64,000 bases of DNA from JAOUJD01 sp963841815 (GTDB lineage Bacteria; Pseudomonadota; Gammaproteobacteria; Burkholderiales; Burkholderiaceae_F), in assembly GCA_963841815.1 (NCBI GenBank), contig CAWJEE010000019.1:1-64000 (forward strand), read 5' to 3'. Numbering within the stretch: the first letter of the stretch is position 1; each line of letters begins with the position of its first letter. The notes under the pieces were generated by a model. The model worked only from the letters and a program-made list of their open reading frames with translations, had not been told where the DNA came from and searched no databases. Shown here one piece after another: positions 9,202-18,314 of the stretch. The translations under genes were made by a program, and so were the position numbers.

Positions 9202-9716
9202 TGCGCCGCCGCGCACTGCTCGCCGGTGTCGCCGCGGCGGCCGTGGCCGCCATCGCACTGGGCGGCTGCGGCTTCCAGCTGCGCGGGGCGCAGAAGCTGC
9301 CGATCGACACGCTGTTCCTGGCGCTGCCGGTCAACTCCCAGCTCGGCGCGGAGATCTCGCGCGTGGTCCGCTCGTCGACCAACGCCCGCGTCGTGGCCGA
9401 CCGCAAGCAGGCGCAGGCGATCTTCGAACTGCTCGGCGAGTCGCGCGAGCGCGAGGTGCTGTCGGTCAACGCGCAGGGACGCGCGCGCGAGTACCAGCTG
9501 AGGCTGCGCTCCACCTTCCGCGTCATCGATCCCAACGGCGTCGAGCTGATCGCGCCGACGACCCTGACCGCGCGCCGCGACATCGCCTTCAACGAGTCCG
9601 AGCTGCTGGCGAAGGAATCGGAGGAAGCGCTGCTCTACCGCGACATGCAGAGCGACCTCGTGCGCCAGATGGTGACGCGGCTGCAGGGAATCCGGTTCGA
9701 TGCAAGTCCGGGGTGA
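9201..9716 (+). CDS. lptE: LPS assembly lipoprotein LptE
   Basis: A 171-residue outer-membrane lipoprotein that plugs LptD and helps deliver lipopolysaccharide to the cell surface. The Tat/Sec-like N-terminus MRRRALLAG, hydrophobic core and lipobox ALGGC are visible, followed by the family hallmark CGFQLRGA directly after the lipidated cysteine. It sits between leuS and holA, the conserved position of lptE in proteobacteria. Its 3' end overlaps holA by 17 bases. Confidence 0.95.
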   Translation: MRRRALLAGVAAAAVAAIALGGCGFQLRGAQKLPIDTLFLALPVNSQLGAEISRVVRSSTNARVVADRKQAQAIFELLGESREREVLSVNAQGRAREYQLRLRSTFRVIDPNGVELIAPTTLTARRDIAFNESELLAKESEEALLYRDMQSDLVRQMVTRLQGIRFDASPG

Positions 9717-10755
9717 CGCCCTCGGCGGCCTGCTGGCCCGGGCCGAGCGCGGGCAACCGCTGCCACCGGTGTTCGTGGTCGCCAGCGACGAGCCGCTGCT
9801 GGCGCTGGAAGCGCAGGACGCCATCCGCGCGGTGGCGCGCAAGCAGGGCTATACCGAACGCGAAGTCCTGCAGGCGGATGGCCGCTTCGACTGGTCGCGG
9901 CTGACCGAAGCCGCGGGCGGGCTGTCGCTGTTCGCCGACCGGAAGATCGTCGAGATCAGGCTGCCTGGCGGCAAGCCGGGCATGGCCGGCGCCGCCGCCC
10001 TCGAGGCGCACGCAGCGCTGGCCGGCGAAGGCCTGCTGACGATCGTCGCGCTGCCGAAGCTCGATCGCCGCGGCAAGGAGGCGCGCTGGGTGGCCGCGCT
10101 CGAACGCGCGGGCGTGCTGGTCGAGATCGATTCGATCGACCGCGCACGGCTGCCGCAGTGGATCGGCGAGCGGCTCGCGCGGCAGCAGCAGCGCGCCGGA
10201 GCCGAGGCGCTGGAGTTCATCGCCGAACGCGTCGAAGGCAACCTTCTCGCGGCTCACCAGGAGATCGCGAAGCTCGGGCTGCTCCATCCGCCCGGCGAGC
10301 TGACGCTGGCGCAGGTGGCCGACAGCGTGCTCAATGTCGCGCGCTACGACGTCTTCCAGTTGCCGCTCGCGATGCTCGGCGGCGATGCCGCGCGCGTGCG
10401 CAAGACGATGGCCGGACTGGAAGCCGAAGGCGAGGCGATTCCCCTGGTGCTGTGGGCGATCACCGAGGAACTGCGCACGCTGATCCGGGTGAAGTCGCAA
10501 GTGCAGTCCGGCCGCCCCTTTTCGATGGCCGCACGGGAGAACCGGGTGTGGGGTCCCCGCGAGCGGCTCGTCGAACTCTTGCTGCCACGGCTGTCGGTGC
10601 CCGCGCTCGGCGCCGGCCTCGAGCGCGCCGCACAGATCGACCGCCTGGCCAAGGGCCTGCGCGCTCCGGAGTCCGACAGCGACGCGTGGCTAGAATTGAC
10701 GGATCTCGTCCTCAGCGTCGCGGCCATGAGCGCCGCGCCCGCCGCCACCCAATGA
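9700..10755 (+). CDS. holA: DNA polymerase III delta subunit
   Basis: A 351-residue clamp-loader delta subunit that opens the beta sliding clamp. The family pattern is clear: N-terminal VVASDEPLLALEAQDAIRAV, then GLSLFADRKIVEIRLPGGKPG, and a C-terminal collar region. Length is normal (about 340). Its start lies inside lptE and its stop overlaps proA (ATGA), so translation is probably coupled through leuS-lptE-holA-proA. Confidence 0.96.
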   Translation: MQVRGDALGGLLARAERGQPLPPVFVVASDEPLLALEAQDAIRAVARKQGYTEREVLQADGRFDWSRLTEAAGGLSLFADRKIVEIRLPGGKPGMAGAAALEAHAALAGEGLLTIVALPKLDRRGKEARWVAALERAGVLVEIDSIDRARLPQWIGERLARQQQRAGAEALEFIAERVEGNLLAAHQEIAKLGLLHPPGELTLAQVADSVLNVARYDVFQLPLAMLGGDAARVRKTMAGLEAEGEAIPLVLWAITEELRTLIRVKSQVQSGRPFSMAARENRVWGPRERLVELLLPRLSVPALGAGLERAAQIDRLAKGLRAPESDSDAWLELTDLVLSVAAMSAAPAATQ

Positions 10756-12077
10756 CCGCCTCCGTCGCCCCGCGCAGCTCCGACCTCGTCGCCCAGCAAT
10801 TCGACGGCGACCTGGCGGCGTACATGACGTTCGTCGGCAAGACGGCGCGGGCCGCGGCGGCGCGCATCGCGGCGGCGAGCGGCGCCGCGAAGGACAGCGC
10901 CCTGCGCCACGCGGCCCGCCTGATCCACGAGCGGCGCGACCTGCTGAAAGCGGCCAACGGCCTCGACGTGGAACGCGCGCGGCGCAACGGGCTCGAGCCG
11001 GCCATGGTCGATCGCCTGACGCTGAACGACCGCGCGATCACGCAGATGATCGAGGGCCTGAATCAGGTGACGCGGCTGCCGGACCCCATCGGCGAGATCC
11101 TGGAAGTGAAGCCGCGCCCGAGCGGCATTCGCGTGGGCCGCATGCGCGTCCCGCTGGGCGTCATCGGCATCATCTACGAGAGCCGCCCGAACGTGACGAT
11201 CGACGCGGCCGCGCTGACGGTCAAGAGCGGCAACGCGGCGATCCTCCGCGGCGGCTCGGAGGCGATCGAGAGCAACCGCCTGCTCGCGGGCATCGTGCGC
11301 GAGGCGCTGATCGAAGCCGGGCTGCCGGCCGACGCGGTGCAGCTCGTCGACACCACCGATCGCGCCGCGGTGGGACTCCTCGCCGGCATGCCCGAGTACG
11401 TCGACATCATCGTTCCCCGCGGCGGGCGCGGACTGATCGAACGGCTGATGCGCGAGTCGCGCGTGCCGATGATCAAGCACCTCGACGGCGTGTGCCACGT
11501 GTACATCGACGGCGACGCCGACCTCGACAAGGCGATCGCGATCGCCGACAACGCCAAGACGCAGCGCTACGGCACCTGCAACACGATGGAGACGCTGCTG
11601 GTCGCGCAGTCCGTCGCGGCGCGCGTGCTGCCGCCGCTCGGGCGCCTCTACCGCGGCAAGGGCGTCGAGCTGCGCTGCTGCCCCGAGTCGCGCGCGATCC
11701 TCGAAGCGGCAGGGGTTGCCGACGTCAAGGACGCGACGGACGCGGACTGGACCACCGAGTACCTGGCGCCGATCCTGTCAATCGCGACCGTGCCCGGCGT
11801 GGAGGACGCGATCCGCCACATCAACACGTACGGCAGCAAGCACACGGACGCGATAGTCACCGAGAACTGGTCGACGGCGATGCGCTTCCTGCGCGAAGTC
11901 GATTCCGCGTCGGTGATGGTCAATGCCTCGACCCGCTTCGCGGACGGTTTCGAGTACGGGCTGGGCGCGGAGATCGGCATCTCCAACGACAAGCTCCACG
12001 CGCGCGGGCCGGTCGGACTCGAGGGGCTGACCTCGCTGAAGTACGTCGTGTTCGGCAACGGCGAAGTCCGCACGTAG
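10752..12077 (+). CDS. proA: gamma-glutamyl phosphate reductase
   Basis: NADPH-dependent reduction of gamma-glutamyl phosphate to glutamate-5-semialdehyde in proline synthesis. 441 residues, aldehyde-dehydrogenase fold. The catalytic cysteine is C276 in RYGTCNTMETLL. The signatures GVIGIIYESRPNVT and GSKHTDAIVTEN are also present. ATG 10752 overlaps the holA stop. The first ~25 residues are less conserved, so the start could lie slightly downstream. proC lies 6 kb away. Confidence 0.97.
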   Translation: MTASVAPRSSDLVAQQFDGDLAAYMTFVGKTARAAAARIAAASGAAKDSALRHAARLIHERRDLLKAANGLDVERARRNGLEPAMVDRLTLNDRAITQMIEGLNQVTRLPDPIGEILEVKPRPSGIRVGRMRVPLGVIGIIYESRPNVTIDAAALTVKSGNAAILRGGSEAIESNRLLAGIVREALIEAGLPADAVQLVDTTDRAAVGLLAGMPEYVDIIVPRGGRGLIERLMRESRVPMIKHLDGVCHVYIDGDADLDKAIAIADNAKTQRYGTCNTMETLLVAQSVAARVLPPLGRLYRGKGVELRCCPESRAILEAAGVADVKDATDADWTTEYLAPILSIATVPGVEDAIRHINTYGSKHTDAIVTENWSTAMRFLREVDSASVMVNASTRFADGFEYGLGAEIGISNDKLHARGPVGLEGLTSLKYVVFGNGEVRT

Positions 12078-12113
12078 CCCTGGCCCGGACCACCTCCTCC
12101 GATCGGCCATCGC

Positions 12114-12539
12114 ATGGGCAATGCGTACCTGTGGATCAAGGCGTTCCACGTCGTCTTCGTCGTCTGCTGGTTCGCGGGCCTGTTCTACCTGCCGCGCATC
12201 TACGTCAACCTGGCGATGGTCGACGACGACGCCACCCGCGAACGGCTGCTGCTGATGGCGCGTAAGCTTCTGGTCTTCATGACCGGGCTGGCCGTGATCG
12301 CCGTCGTGCTCGGCATGTGGCTGCTGGGCCAGGGCGCGGCGATGAACGCCGGCTGGATGCAGGCCAAGCTCCTGCTGGTGCTGGTGCTGATCGCCTATCA
12401 CGGCTGGTGCGGCGTGCTGTACACCCGGTTCGCGCATGAGGCCCCTGCCCGGTCCGATGTATGGTTCCGGTGGTTCAACGAGGTTCCGGTGCTGCTGCTG
12501 ACGGCGATCGTCGTGCTGGCCGTCGTCAAGCCCTTCTGA
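12114..12539 (+). CDS. hemJ: HemJ/CopD-like integral membrane protein
   Basis: A 141-residue protein with four predicted transmembrane helices. The N-terminal WIKAFHVVFVVCWFAGLFYLPR carries the conserved His and Arg of the HemJ family, heme-containing protoporphyrinogen IX oxidases that replace HemG/HemY in many proteobacteria. HemJ and CopD share this fold; length and the N-terminal pattern favour HemJ. It follows proA by 36 bases and precedes the DsbA-family gene by 7, so it is probably in the same operon. Confidence 0.8.
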   Translation: MGNAYLWIKAFHVVFVVCWFAGLFYLPRIYVNLAMVDDDATRERLLLMARKLLVFMTGLAVIAVVLGMWLLGQGAAMNAGWMQAKLLLVLVLIAYHGWCGVLYTRFAHEAPARSDVWFRWFNEVPVLLLTAIVVLAVVKPF

Positions 12540-12546
12540 GGTACCC

Positions 12547-13149
12547 ATGTCCAAGGTTGTCGATTACTACATGACCCCGGTGTCGCCGTGGACCTATCTC
12601 GGCCACGATCGCTTCCGCGCGGTCTGCGCCCGGCACGGCGCGCAGGTCCACCTGCGGGTGATGGATCTCGGCAAGGTGTTCCCGGTCTCGGGCGGCGTCG
12701 CGCTGAAGGACCGCCCGCCGCAGCGTCGCGCGTACCGCCTGCTGGAACTGAAGCGGTGGCGCGATTTCCTCGGCATGCCGCTCACCATCGAGCCCAAGTT
12801 CTTCCCGGTCCCGGCAGAGGCGCCGGCGACCACGCTGCTCGCCGTGCTGGAACGCCATGGCACCGACGCGGCGCTCGATGTCGCCGGCGACCTGCTGCGG
12901 GCCGTGTGGGCGGAAGAGCGCAACATCGGCGACGCCGCCACGTTGGCCGAGGTGCTCACCGGGCGCGGCCTCGACGGCGCCAGCCTGCTCGCGCATGCGC
13001 GCTCGGCGGAAGTCGCGGCGCGCTACGTCCAGCACTCGCAGGAGGCGATCGCCCGTGGGGTGTTCGGGTCGCCAACCTACGTCTACCAGGACGAGTTGTT
13101 CTGGGGACAGGACCGGCTGGACTTCCTCGAGCGCGCGCTCGCGCGCTGA
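12547..13149 (+). CDS. DsbA-family / 2-hydroxychromene-2-carboxylate isomerase-like protein
   Basis: A 200-residue thioredoxin-fold protein of the DsbA superfamily, most like 2-hydroxychromene-2-carboxylate isomerases (kappa-class GST-like). The catalytic-Ser region reads MTPVSPWTYLGHDRF; there is no CxxC, so it is not a thiol oxidase. The cis-Pro region is FGSPTYVYQDELFWGQDRL, typical for the family. No aromatic-degradation genes are adjacent, so the physiological substrate is unknown. It starts 7 bases after the HemJ-like gene with a GAGGTACCC leader. Confidence 0.85.
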   Translation: MSKVVDYYMTPVSPWTYLGHDRFRAVCARHGAQVHLRVMDLGKVFPVSGGVALKDRPPQRRAYRLLELKRWRDFLGMPLTIEPKFFPVPAEAPATTLLAVLERHGTDAALDVAGDLLRAVWAEERNIGDAATLAEVLTGRGLDGASLLAHARSAEVAARYVQHSQEAIARGVFGSPTYVYQDELFWGQDRLDFLERALAR

Positions 13150-13191
13150 CGCCCGGACCCCGAGCATTTCACCCGACCTGCCCCGAACCCC

Positions 13192-14373
13192 TTGAAGCCG
13201 CAGACCTTCTTCGCGGTGTGCCCGCGCGGGCTCGAGCCAGTGCTGGCCGATGAGCTGCGGCACGCCGGGGCCGCGGAGGTGCGGACCGAATCCGGCGGAG
13301 TGGGTTTCGCCGGAACGCTGAAGACCGGCTACGCCGCCAACCTGCACTCGCGCATCGCCAGCCGCGTGCTGTGGCAGGTGGGCCGGCGAGGCTACCGCAA
13401 CGAGCAGCACCTGTACGACGCCACGCAGGAGGTGCGGTGGCAGGACCTGATGACGCCGCAGCAGACGCTGCGTGTCGACGTCACTGCCATCCGCTCGCCG
13501 CTCGCGAGCCTCGAGTTCGCCATGCTGCGAGTCAAGGACGGCATCGTCGATCGCATGCGGGATGTCGCCGGTGAACGTCCGTCGATCGACCGTACGCAGC
13601 CGGACGTGCGCGTGTTCGCCTTCCTCGACGAAGCCACGGTGACGCTGTATGTCGACTTGTCCGGCGAGCCGCTCTTCAAGCGCGGCTGGCGCGCCGACAA
13701 GGGCGAGGCTCCGTTGAAGGAGAACATGGCGGCCGGCCTGCTGGCGCTCGCCGGCTGGACTCCGGACGTTCCGCTCCTCGATCCGTTCTGCGGCAGCGGG
13801 ACGATCGTGATCGAGGCTGCCACGATCGCGAGCGGCCGCGCGCCCGGCCTGAACCGGCGCTTCGCGTTCGAGCGCCTGAAAGGCTTCGACTCGCACGCGT
13901 GGCGCACGCTCAAGGACGCCGCCCGCGCCGACGTCCGGGACGACGCACAGGCCGTGCTCCGCGGGTCCGACATTTCGACACGCATCGTCGAGCAGGCCAG
14001 CGAGAACGCACGGCTGGCGGGCCTCGAGACCTGGCTCGCCGATGGGCGCCTCGCTTTCGCGGCCTGCGACGCGCGGCAGTTGGAACCGCCGGCCGACCAC
14101 GGAGTGATCGTTTCGAATCCACCGTACGGCGAGCAGAGCGCCCCGCGCTCGGCGACCGTGCCACGGATGATGGCGGACGTCGGCGATCGCCTGAAGCAGG
14201 CGTTCGCAGGCTGGGACGCCTGGCTGCTGACGTCCGATCGCGACCTGCCGCGGCAGATGCGCCTGCAGGAAACGCGCAAACCGGTGCTCTACAACGGGCC
14301 TCTCGAGTGCCGCTTCTTCCGCTTCACGCTCGTCAAGGGCGGCTACCGGCCACGCGCCGTCGCGGGCAACTGA
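13192..14373 (+). CDS. THUMP-domain class I SAM-dependent RNA methyltransferase (RlmL-like)
   Basis: 393 residues. The N-terminal ~160 residues form a THUMP RNA-binding domain (CPRGLEPVLADELR near the start). The C-terminal half is a class I methyltransferase with LLDPFCGSGTIVIEA (SAM site) and the catalytic SNPPYGE motif of N2-guanine methyltransferases. It matches the N-terminal (RlmL) half of E. coli RlmKL, which methylates 23S rRNA G2445. The start appears to be TTG 13192, giving MKPQTFFAVCPRGLE. It converges on the glutathione peroxidase gene. Confidence 0.88.
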   Translation: MKPQTFFAVCPRGLEPVLADELRHAGAAEVRTESGGVGFAGTLKTGYAANLHSRIASRVLWQVGRRGYRNEQHLYDATQEVRWQDLMTPQQTLRVDVTAIRSPLASLEFAMLRVKDGIVDRMRDVAGERPSIDRTQPDVRVFAFLDEATVTLYVDLSGEPLFKRGWRADKGEAPLKENMAAGLLALAGWTPDVPLLDPFCGSGTIVIEAATIASGRAPGLNRRFAFERLKGFDSHAWRTLKDAARADVRDDAQAVLRGSDISTRIVEQASENARLAGLETWLADGRLAFAACDARQLEPPADHGVIVSNPPYGEQSAPRSATVPRMMADVGDRLKQAFAGWDAWLLTSDRDLPRQMRLQETRKPVLYNGPLECRFFRFTLVKGGYRPRAVAGN

Positions 14374-14451
14374 CCAGCCTGCGATGCTGCCGGGGCTGGC
14401 CAGCGTGCGCCCGGCCGCGACGCGCGCCTCACCGCGCCGAAAGCGCGCCGA

Positions 14452-14938
14452 TCACGCGACCAGCGCCTTCTCGATGTCGGCCTCGATGTCCTCTGGCTTC
14501 GTCGTCGGCGCGTAGCGCTCCAGCACGGTGCCGTCGCGCCCGACGAGGAACTTCGTGAAGTTCCACTTGATCGCCTGCGAGCCGAGCAGCCCCTTCTTGC
14601 TGGACGTGAGGTACTTGAACAGCGGGTGCGCCCCGGCGCCGTTGACGTCGACCTTGGCGAACATCGGGAAGGTCACTCCGTAGTTCATCTCGCAGAACTC
14701 GGCGATCTCGCTTTCCGGGTCCGGGCTCCTGCTCGCCGAACTGGTTGCTCGGAAACCCGAGCACGACGAGCCCCTTGTCCTTGTACTTCCTGTAAAGCGC
14801 TTCGAGTCCGCCGTACTGCGGCGTGAAGCCGCACTTGCTCGCCGTGTTCACCACGAGCAGCACGCTGCCCTTGAAGTCGGACATCTTGCGCGGTTTGCCG
14901 GTCAGGGTGTGCGCGGAAAAGTCGTAGACGGTCGTCAT
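14452..14938 (-). CDS. glutathione peroxidase, frameshifted near 14724
   Basis: Thiol peroxidase of the glutathione peroxidase family. The N-terminal part (from 14938) reads MTTVYDFSAHTLTGK and contains the peroxidatic cysteine C36 in NTASKCGFTP, a Cys type and not selenocysteine. The frame is lost at the CCC run (14723-14725 on the plus strand). Dropping one base gives EIAEFCEMNYGVTFP followed by the conserved WNFTKFLVGRDG and a normal stop at 14452, about 161 residues in all. I infer one extra base, probably sequence error; read literally, the gene is broken. Confidence 0.85.
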
Positions 14939-14977
14939 GGTGTCTCCCCTGTCGTGCGGGCAGTTTACGTGGGCAGC

Positions 14978-15214
14978 GGCGCGGCAGGCGGGGCATGGCG
15001 GGCGCGGCTCCGGGGAGGTCGGCGCATTCGCGCCAACTTCACTGCGCTGCTCGGCAAAGGGTCGCGCCGCCTAACTCGCTGCGCGGGCTGCGCCCGCTTC
15101 GCTCGAACAGGAGGCGGCGAGTCAGTGCACGAGCGCGCTTGCGCGCGCCGACCCTTCGCCTGCGCTGCTCGCCTCCCCGGAAAGCCGCTCCCGCCATGCC
15201 CCGCCTGCCGCGCC
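14978..15214. repeat. 237-bp palindromic intergenic repeat, copy A
   Basis: A long imperfect palindrome. The left arm 14978-15018 and right arm 15172-15214 are inverted repeats with one mismatch and one 2-base gap over about 41 bases. The interior holds further inverted segments (CGCCGCCT paired with AGGCGGCG). The reverse complement of 41651-41873 aligns with it along its whole length, sharing for example GGTCGCGCCGCCT and ACGAGCGCGCT. It lies between the gpx start and the pilU stop. It encodes no protein and resembles a non-autonomous MITE/REP-type element. Confidence 0.85.
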
Positions 15215-15249
15215 TCCGCGTGAGCGGACGACGCGCCGGCCGGTTGGCG

Positions 15250-16392
15250 TCAGCTGGTCAGGCCGAGGTGTTCGATGCCCTTGTGGATGCCCGCGATCCC
15301 ACCGTGCAGCTTCGAGTTCAGCTTGATCTGCAGGCGCAGGTCGTTGACCGAGTCGGCGTTGCGCAGCGCGTCTTCATAGGAGATCTGCTCGCGCTCGTGC
15401 AGGTCGAACAGCGACTGGTCGAACGTGACCATGCCCTGCTCGCGCGAGCGCTTCATGACTTCCTTGATCTCCTGCACCTCGCCCTTGAAGATCAGGTCGG
15501 CGATCAGCGGACTGTTGATCAGCAGTTCGATCGCCGGTATGCGGCCCTTGCGGTCCTTGAACGGCAGCAGGCGCTGCGAAATCGTGGCCTTCAGGTTCAG
15601 CGACAGGTCCATCAGCAGCTGCTGGCGCCGCTCTTCCGGGAAGAAGTTGATGATGCGGTCGAGCGCCTGGTTGGTGGAGTTCGCGTGCAGCGTGCACATC
15701 ACCAGGTGGCCGGTTTCGGCGAACGCGATCGCGTGCTCCATCGTCTCGCGCTCGCGCACCTCACCGATCAGGATGACGTCGGGCGCCTGGCGCAGGGTGT
15801 TCTTCAGCGCGACCTGCCAGCTCTCGCAGTCGACCCCGACCTCGCGCTGGGTGATGATGCAGTTCTTGTGCGGGTGCACGTACTCGATCGGGTCCTCGAT
15901 CGTGATGATGTGCCCGTGGCTGTTCTCGTTGCGGTAGCCGACCATCGCCGCGAGCGTGGTCGACTTGCCGGAGCCGGTCGCGCCGACGACGATGATGATG
16001 CCGCGCTTGGCCATCGCCAGCTCGTTCATCACCGGCGGCAGGTTCAGCTCCTCCGTGGTCGGGATGTGGTCCGCGATCGTCCGGAAGACGATCCCGACCT
16101 TGCCCTGCTGCACGAACGCCGACACCCGGAACCGGCCGATGCCGGTGGGGCTGATGGCGAAGTTGCATTCCTTCGACTTCTCGAACTCCGCCGCCTGGCG
16201 GTCGTTCATGATCGAGCGCACGAGTTCCGCCGTGTGCTGCGCCGTCAGCGGCTGGTTCGACACCGGAAGCACGCGGCCGTCGATCTTGAAGGCCGGCGGG
16301 AAGTCGGACGTCAGGAACAGGTCCGAGCCCTTCTTGCTGATCAGCAGGCGAAGCAGGTCGTGTACGAATCGTGTGGCCTGGTCTCTTTCCAT
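15250..16392 (-). CDS. pilU: type IV pilus twitching ATPase PilU
   Basis: 380-residue cytoplasmic hexameric ATPase, a PilT-dependent retraction accessory motor. Walker A is VGATGSGKSTT, the Asp box is ITIEDPIEYVH, Walker B is DVILIGEVRERETM and the His box is HLVMCTLHANS. Unlike PilT it lacks the AIRNLIRE motif, having IELLINSPLIADLI there, and it has a longer C-terminus, which identifies it as PilU. ATG 16392 follows GAGCAGACC. It lies 20 bases downstream of pilT on the same strand. Confidence 0.95.
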   Translation of the reverse strand: MERDQATRFVHDLLRLLISKKGSDLFLTSDFPPAFKIDGRVLPVSNQPLTAQHTAELVRSIMNDRQAAEFEKSKECNFAISPTGIGRFRVSAFVQQGKVGIVFRTIADHIPTTEELNLPPVMNELAMAKRGIIIVVGATGSGKSTTLAAMVGYRNENSHGHIITIEDPIEYVHPHKNCIITQREVGVDCESWQVALKNTLRQAPDVILIGEVRERETMEHAIAFAETGHLVMCTLHANSTNQALDRIINFFPEERRQQLLMDLSLNLKATISQRLLPFKDRKGRIPAIELLINSPLIADLIFKGEVQEIKEVMKRSREQGMVTFDQSLFDLHEREQISYEDALRNADSVNDLRLQIKLNSKLHGGIAGIHKGIEHLGLTS

Positions 16393-16412
16393 GGTCTGCT
16401 CTCGCTCCCGGG

Positions 16413-17456
16413 TTATCCGACGAACGCGTCGGGCGACTTGGCGTACTGCCTCGCTTCGCCGAGCGACACGACGTTGCGGCGGACCAGGTCGAGCAGGTTC
16501 TGGTCGAGCGTCTGCATGCCGAACTGGCTGCCCGTCTGGATCATCGAGTACATCTGCGCGACCTTGTTCTCGCGGATCAGGTTCCGGATGGCGGGAGTCC
16601 CGACCATGATCTCGTGCGCGGCCACGCGCCCGTTGCCGTCCTTCATCTTCATGAGCGTCTGCGAGATCACCGCGACGACCGACTCCGACAGCATCGCCCG
16701 CACCATTTCCTTTTCCGCCGCAGGGAAGACGTCGACGATCCGGTCGATGGTCTTCGCGGCCGACGAGGTGTGCAACGTGCCGAAGACGAGGTGGCCGGTC
16801 TCCGCGGCGGTCATTGCGAGACGGATCGTCTCCAGGTCGCGCAGCTCGCCGACCAGGATCACGTCGGGGTCCTCGCGCAGCGCGGAGCGCAGCGCATTGG
16901 CGAAGCTCAGCGTGTGGGGACCGACCTCGCGCTGGTTGATCACGCACTTGCGACTTTCGTGCACGAACTCGATCGGGTCCTCGATCGTCAGCACGTGCCC
17001 GTACAGGTTGTTGTTCACGTGGTCGACCATCGCGGCCAGCGTGGTCGACTTGCCAGAACCGGTCGGGCCCGTCACCAGCACCAGGCCCCGCGGCTTCGAC
17101 GAGAAGTCGGCGAACTGGCGCGGGCACTGCAGTTCCTCCAGCGACAGCACCCTCGATGGAATCGTCCGCAGGACGGCGGCCGCTCCGCGGTCCTGGTTGA
17201 ACGCGTTGACGCGGAAGCGGGCCAGGCCCGGCAGGTCGAACGAGAAGTCGACCTCGAGGCTCTCGTCGTAGTGCTTGCGCTGCGAGTCGTTCATGATGTC
17301 GTAGATCATTCCGTGCACGTCCTTGTGTTCCAGGGGCGGCAGGTTGATCCGGCGGACATCGCCGTGGACGCGAATCATCGGCGGCAGGCCGGCCGACAGG
17401 TGCAGGTCGGACGCCTTGTTTTTGACGGAGAATGCGAGCAGTTCTGAGATGTCCAT
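16413..17456 (-). CDS. pilT: type IV pilus retraction ATPase PilT
   Basis: 347-residue retraction motor for twitching motility. Walker A GPTGSGKS at 130-137, Asp box LTIEDPIEFVH, Walker B DVILVGELRDLET, His box HLVFGTLHTSSA and the PilT-specific AIRNLIRENK near the C-terminus. Length and order are normal. It is divergent from yggS, a conserved proteobacterial arrangement, and is the first gene of a pilT-pilU operon. Confidence 0.97.
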   Translation of the reverse strand: MDISELLAFSVKNKASDLHLSAGLPPMIRVHGDVRRINLPPLEHKDVHGMIYDIMNDSQRKHYDESLEVDFSFDLPGLARFRVNAFNQDRGAAAVLRTIPSRVLSLEELQCPRQFADFSSKPRGLVLVTGPTGSGKSTTLAAMVDHVNNNLYGHVLTIEDPIEFVHESRKCVINQREVGPHTLSFANALRSALREDPDVILVGELRDLETIRLAMTAAETGHLVFGTLHTSSAAKTIDRIVDVFPAAEKEMVRAMLSESVVAVISQTLMKMKDGNGRVAAHEIMVGTPAIRNLIRENKVAQMYSMIQTGSQFGMQTLDQNLLDLVRRNVVSLGEARQYAKSPDAFVG

Positions 17457-17600
17457 GCGGGTGGCCGATGAGGCGTCTCGAAGAGGAACGATTCCCCTTC
17501 GCCGAGTGACGGGATGACCAAGAGTAACGCGGGCGCCTGCCCGGCCGATCCCGCAAAAAAGCTAGAAAAGACAAGTGTCTAGCCGTCTTTGCTGACGATC
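17457..17600. promoter_or_regulatory. pilT/yggS divergent promoter region
   Basis: 144 bp between divergent starts. It holds a small inverted repeat, GCTAGA (17561-17566) and TCTAGC (17578-17583), next to a run of A's. Promoters for both directions are expected here, but I see no strong hexamer pair. Confidence 0.35.
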
Positions 17601-18314
17601 ATGTGGAATTCCGCGGAGACGGTGCAGGCGCGACTGCGGGCGGTGATGGAACGCATCGCCACGGCCGCGCGGGCCGCTGGCCGCGATCCGGCGAGCGTTT
17701 CCCTCGTCGCGGTGAGCAAGACCTTCCCGGCCGGCGCGGTGGCCGCGGTCCATGCCGCCGGACAGGCCGCGTTCGGCGAGAACTACATCCAGGAAGCGGT
17801 CGACAAGATCGAAACCCTGCGGCCGCAGCGCGGCGGACTGGAGTGGCACTTCATCGGGCCGATCCAGAGCAACAAGACGCGCGCCATCGCGGAGCAGTTC
17901 GACTGGGTTCAGTCGATCGACCGGCTGAAGGTCGCGCAACGCCTGTCCGAGCAGCGGCCGCCGAACCTGGCCCCGTTGAACGTGCTGCTGCAGGTGAACA
18001 TCAGCGGCGAAGGGACGAAGAGCGGCGTCGCGCCGGCCGATGTGGAGACGCTGGCGCAGGCCGTCGGCCAGTTGCCGCGGCTGAAGCTGCGGGGCCTGAT
18101 GGCCATCCCGGAGCCCGAGGCCGAGGCGACGCGCCAGCGAGCGCCGCTGGCGGCGATGCGGGCCCTGTTCGATCGCCTGCGCACGGCCGGCGTCGATGTC
18201 GACACCCTGTCGATGGGCATGTCGGCCGATCTCGAGTCCGCCGTGCTCGAGGGGTCGACCATGGTCAGGATCGGCACGGCCATCTTCGGTGAACGGGAAC
18301 GAAAGCAACCATGA
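17601..18314 (+). CDS. YggS-family pyridoxal phosphate-binding protein (PLP homeostasis)
   Basis: 237-residue single-domain alanine-racemase-like (COG0325) protein that carries PLP and controls vitamin B6 and amino-acid homeostasis without known catalysis. PLP lysine is K40 in LVAVSKTFP. Family signatures FGENYIQEA, WHFIGPIQSNK and LSMGMSADLESA are all present. ATG 17601 gives the usual start; TTG 17589 is an in-frame alternative. The stop overlaps proC (ATGA), the standard pairing. Confidence 0.95.
   Translation: MWNSAETVQARLRAVMERIATAARAAGRDPASVSLVAVSKTFPAGAVAAVHAAGQAAFGENYIQEAVDKIETLRPQRGGLEWHFIGPIQSNKTRAIAEQFDWVQSIDRLKVAQRLSEQRPPNLAPLNVLLQVNISGEGTKSGVAPADVETLAQAVGQLPRLKLRGLMAIPEPEAEATRQRAPLAAMRALFDRLRTAGVDVDTLSMGMSADLESAVLEGSTMVRIGTAIFGERERKQP

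Noticed and set aside
6505..9258. 917-residue minus-strand frame opposite leuS
   Set aside because: Antisense to an intact leuS; composition (Arg, Val, His, Asp) and lack of motifs show it is not a gene.
10158..12077. Possible fusion of holA 3' part with proA
   Set aside because: The frame upstream of ATG 10752 is out-of-frame holA; a clean ATGA overlap and ProA motifs set the real start.
12114..12539. CopD copper-resistance assignment
   Set aside because: Only ~141 residues with HemJ-like His/Arg placement; no copC or copper genes nearby. HemJ fits better, though the two families are related.
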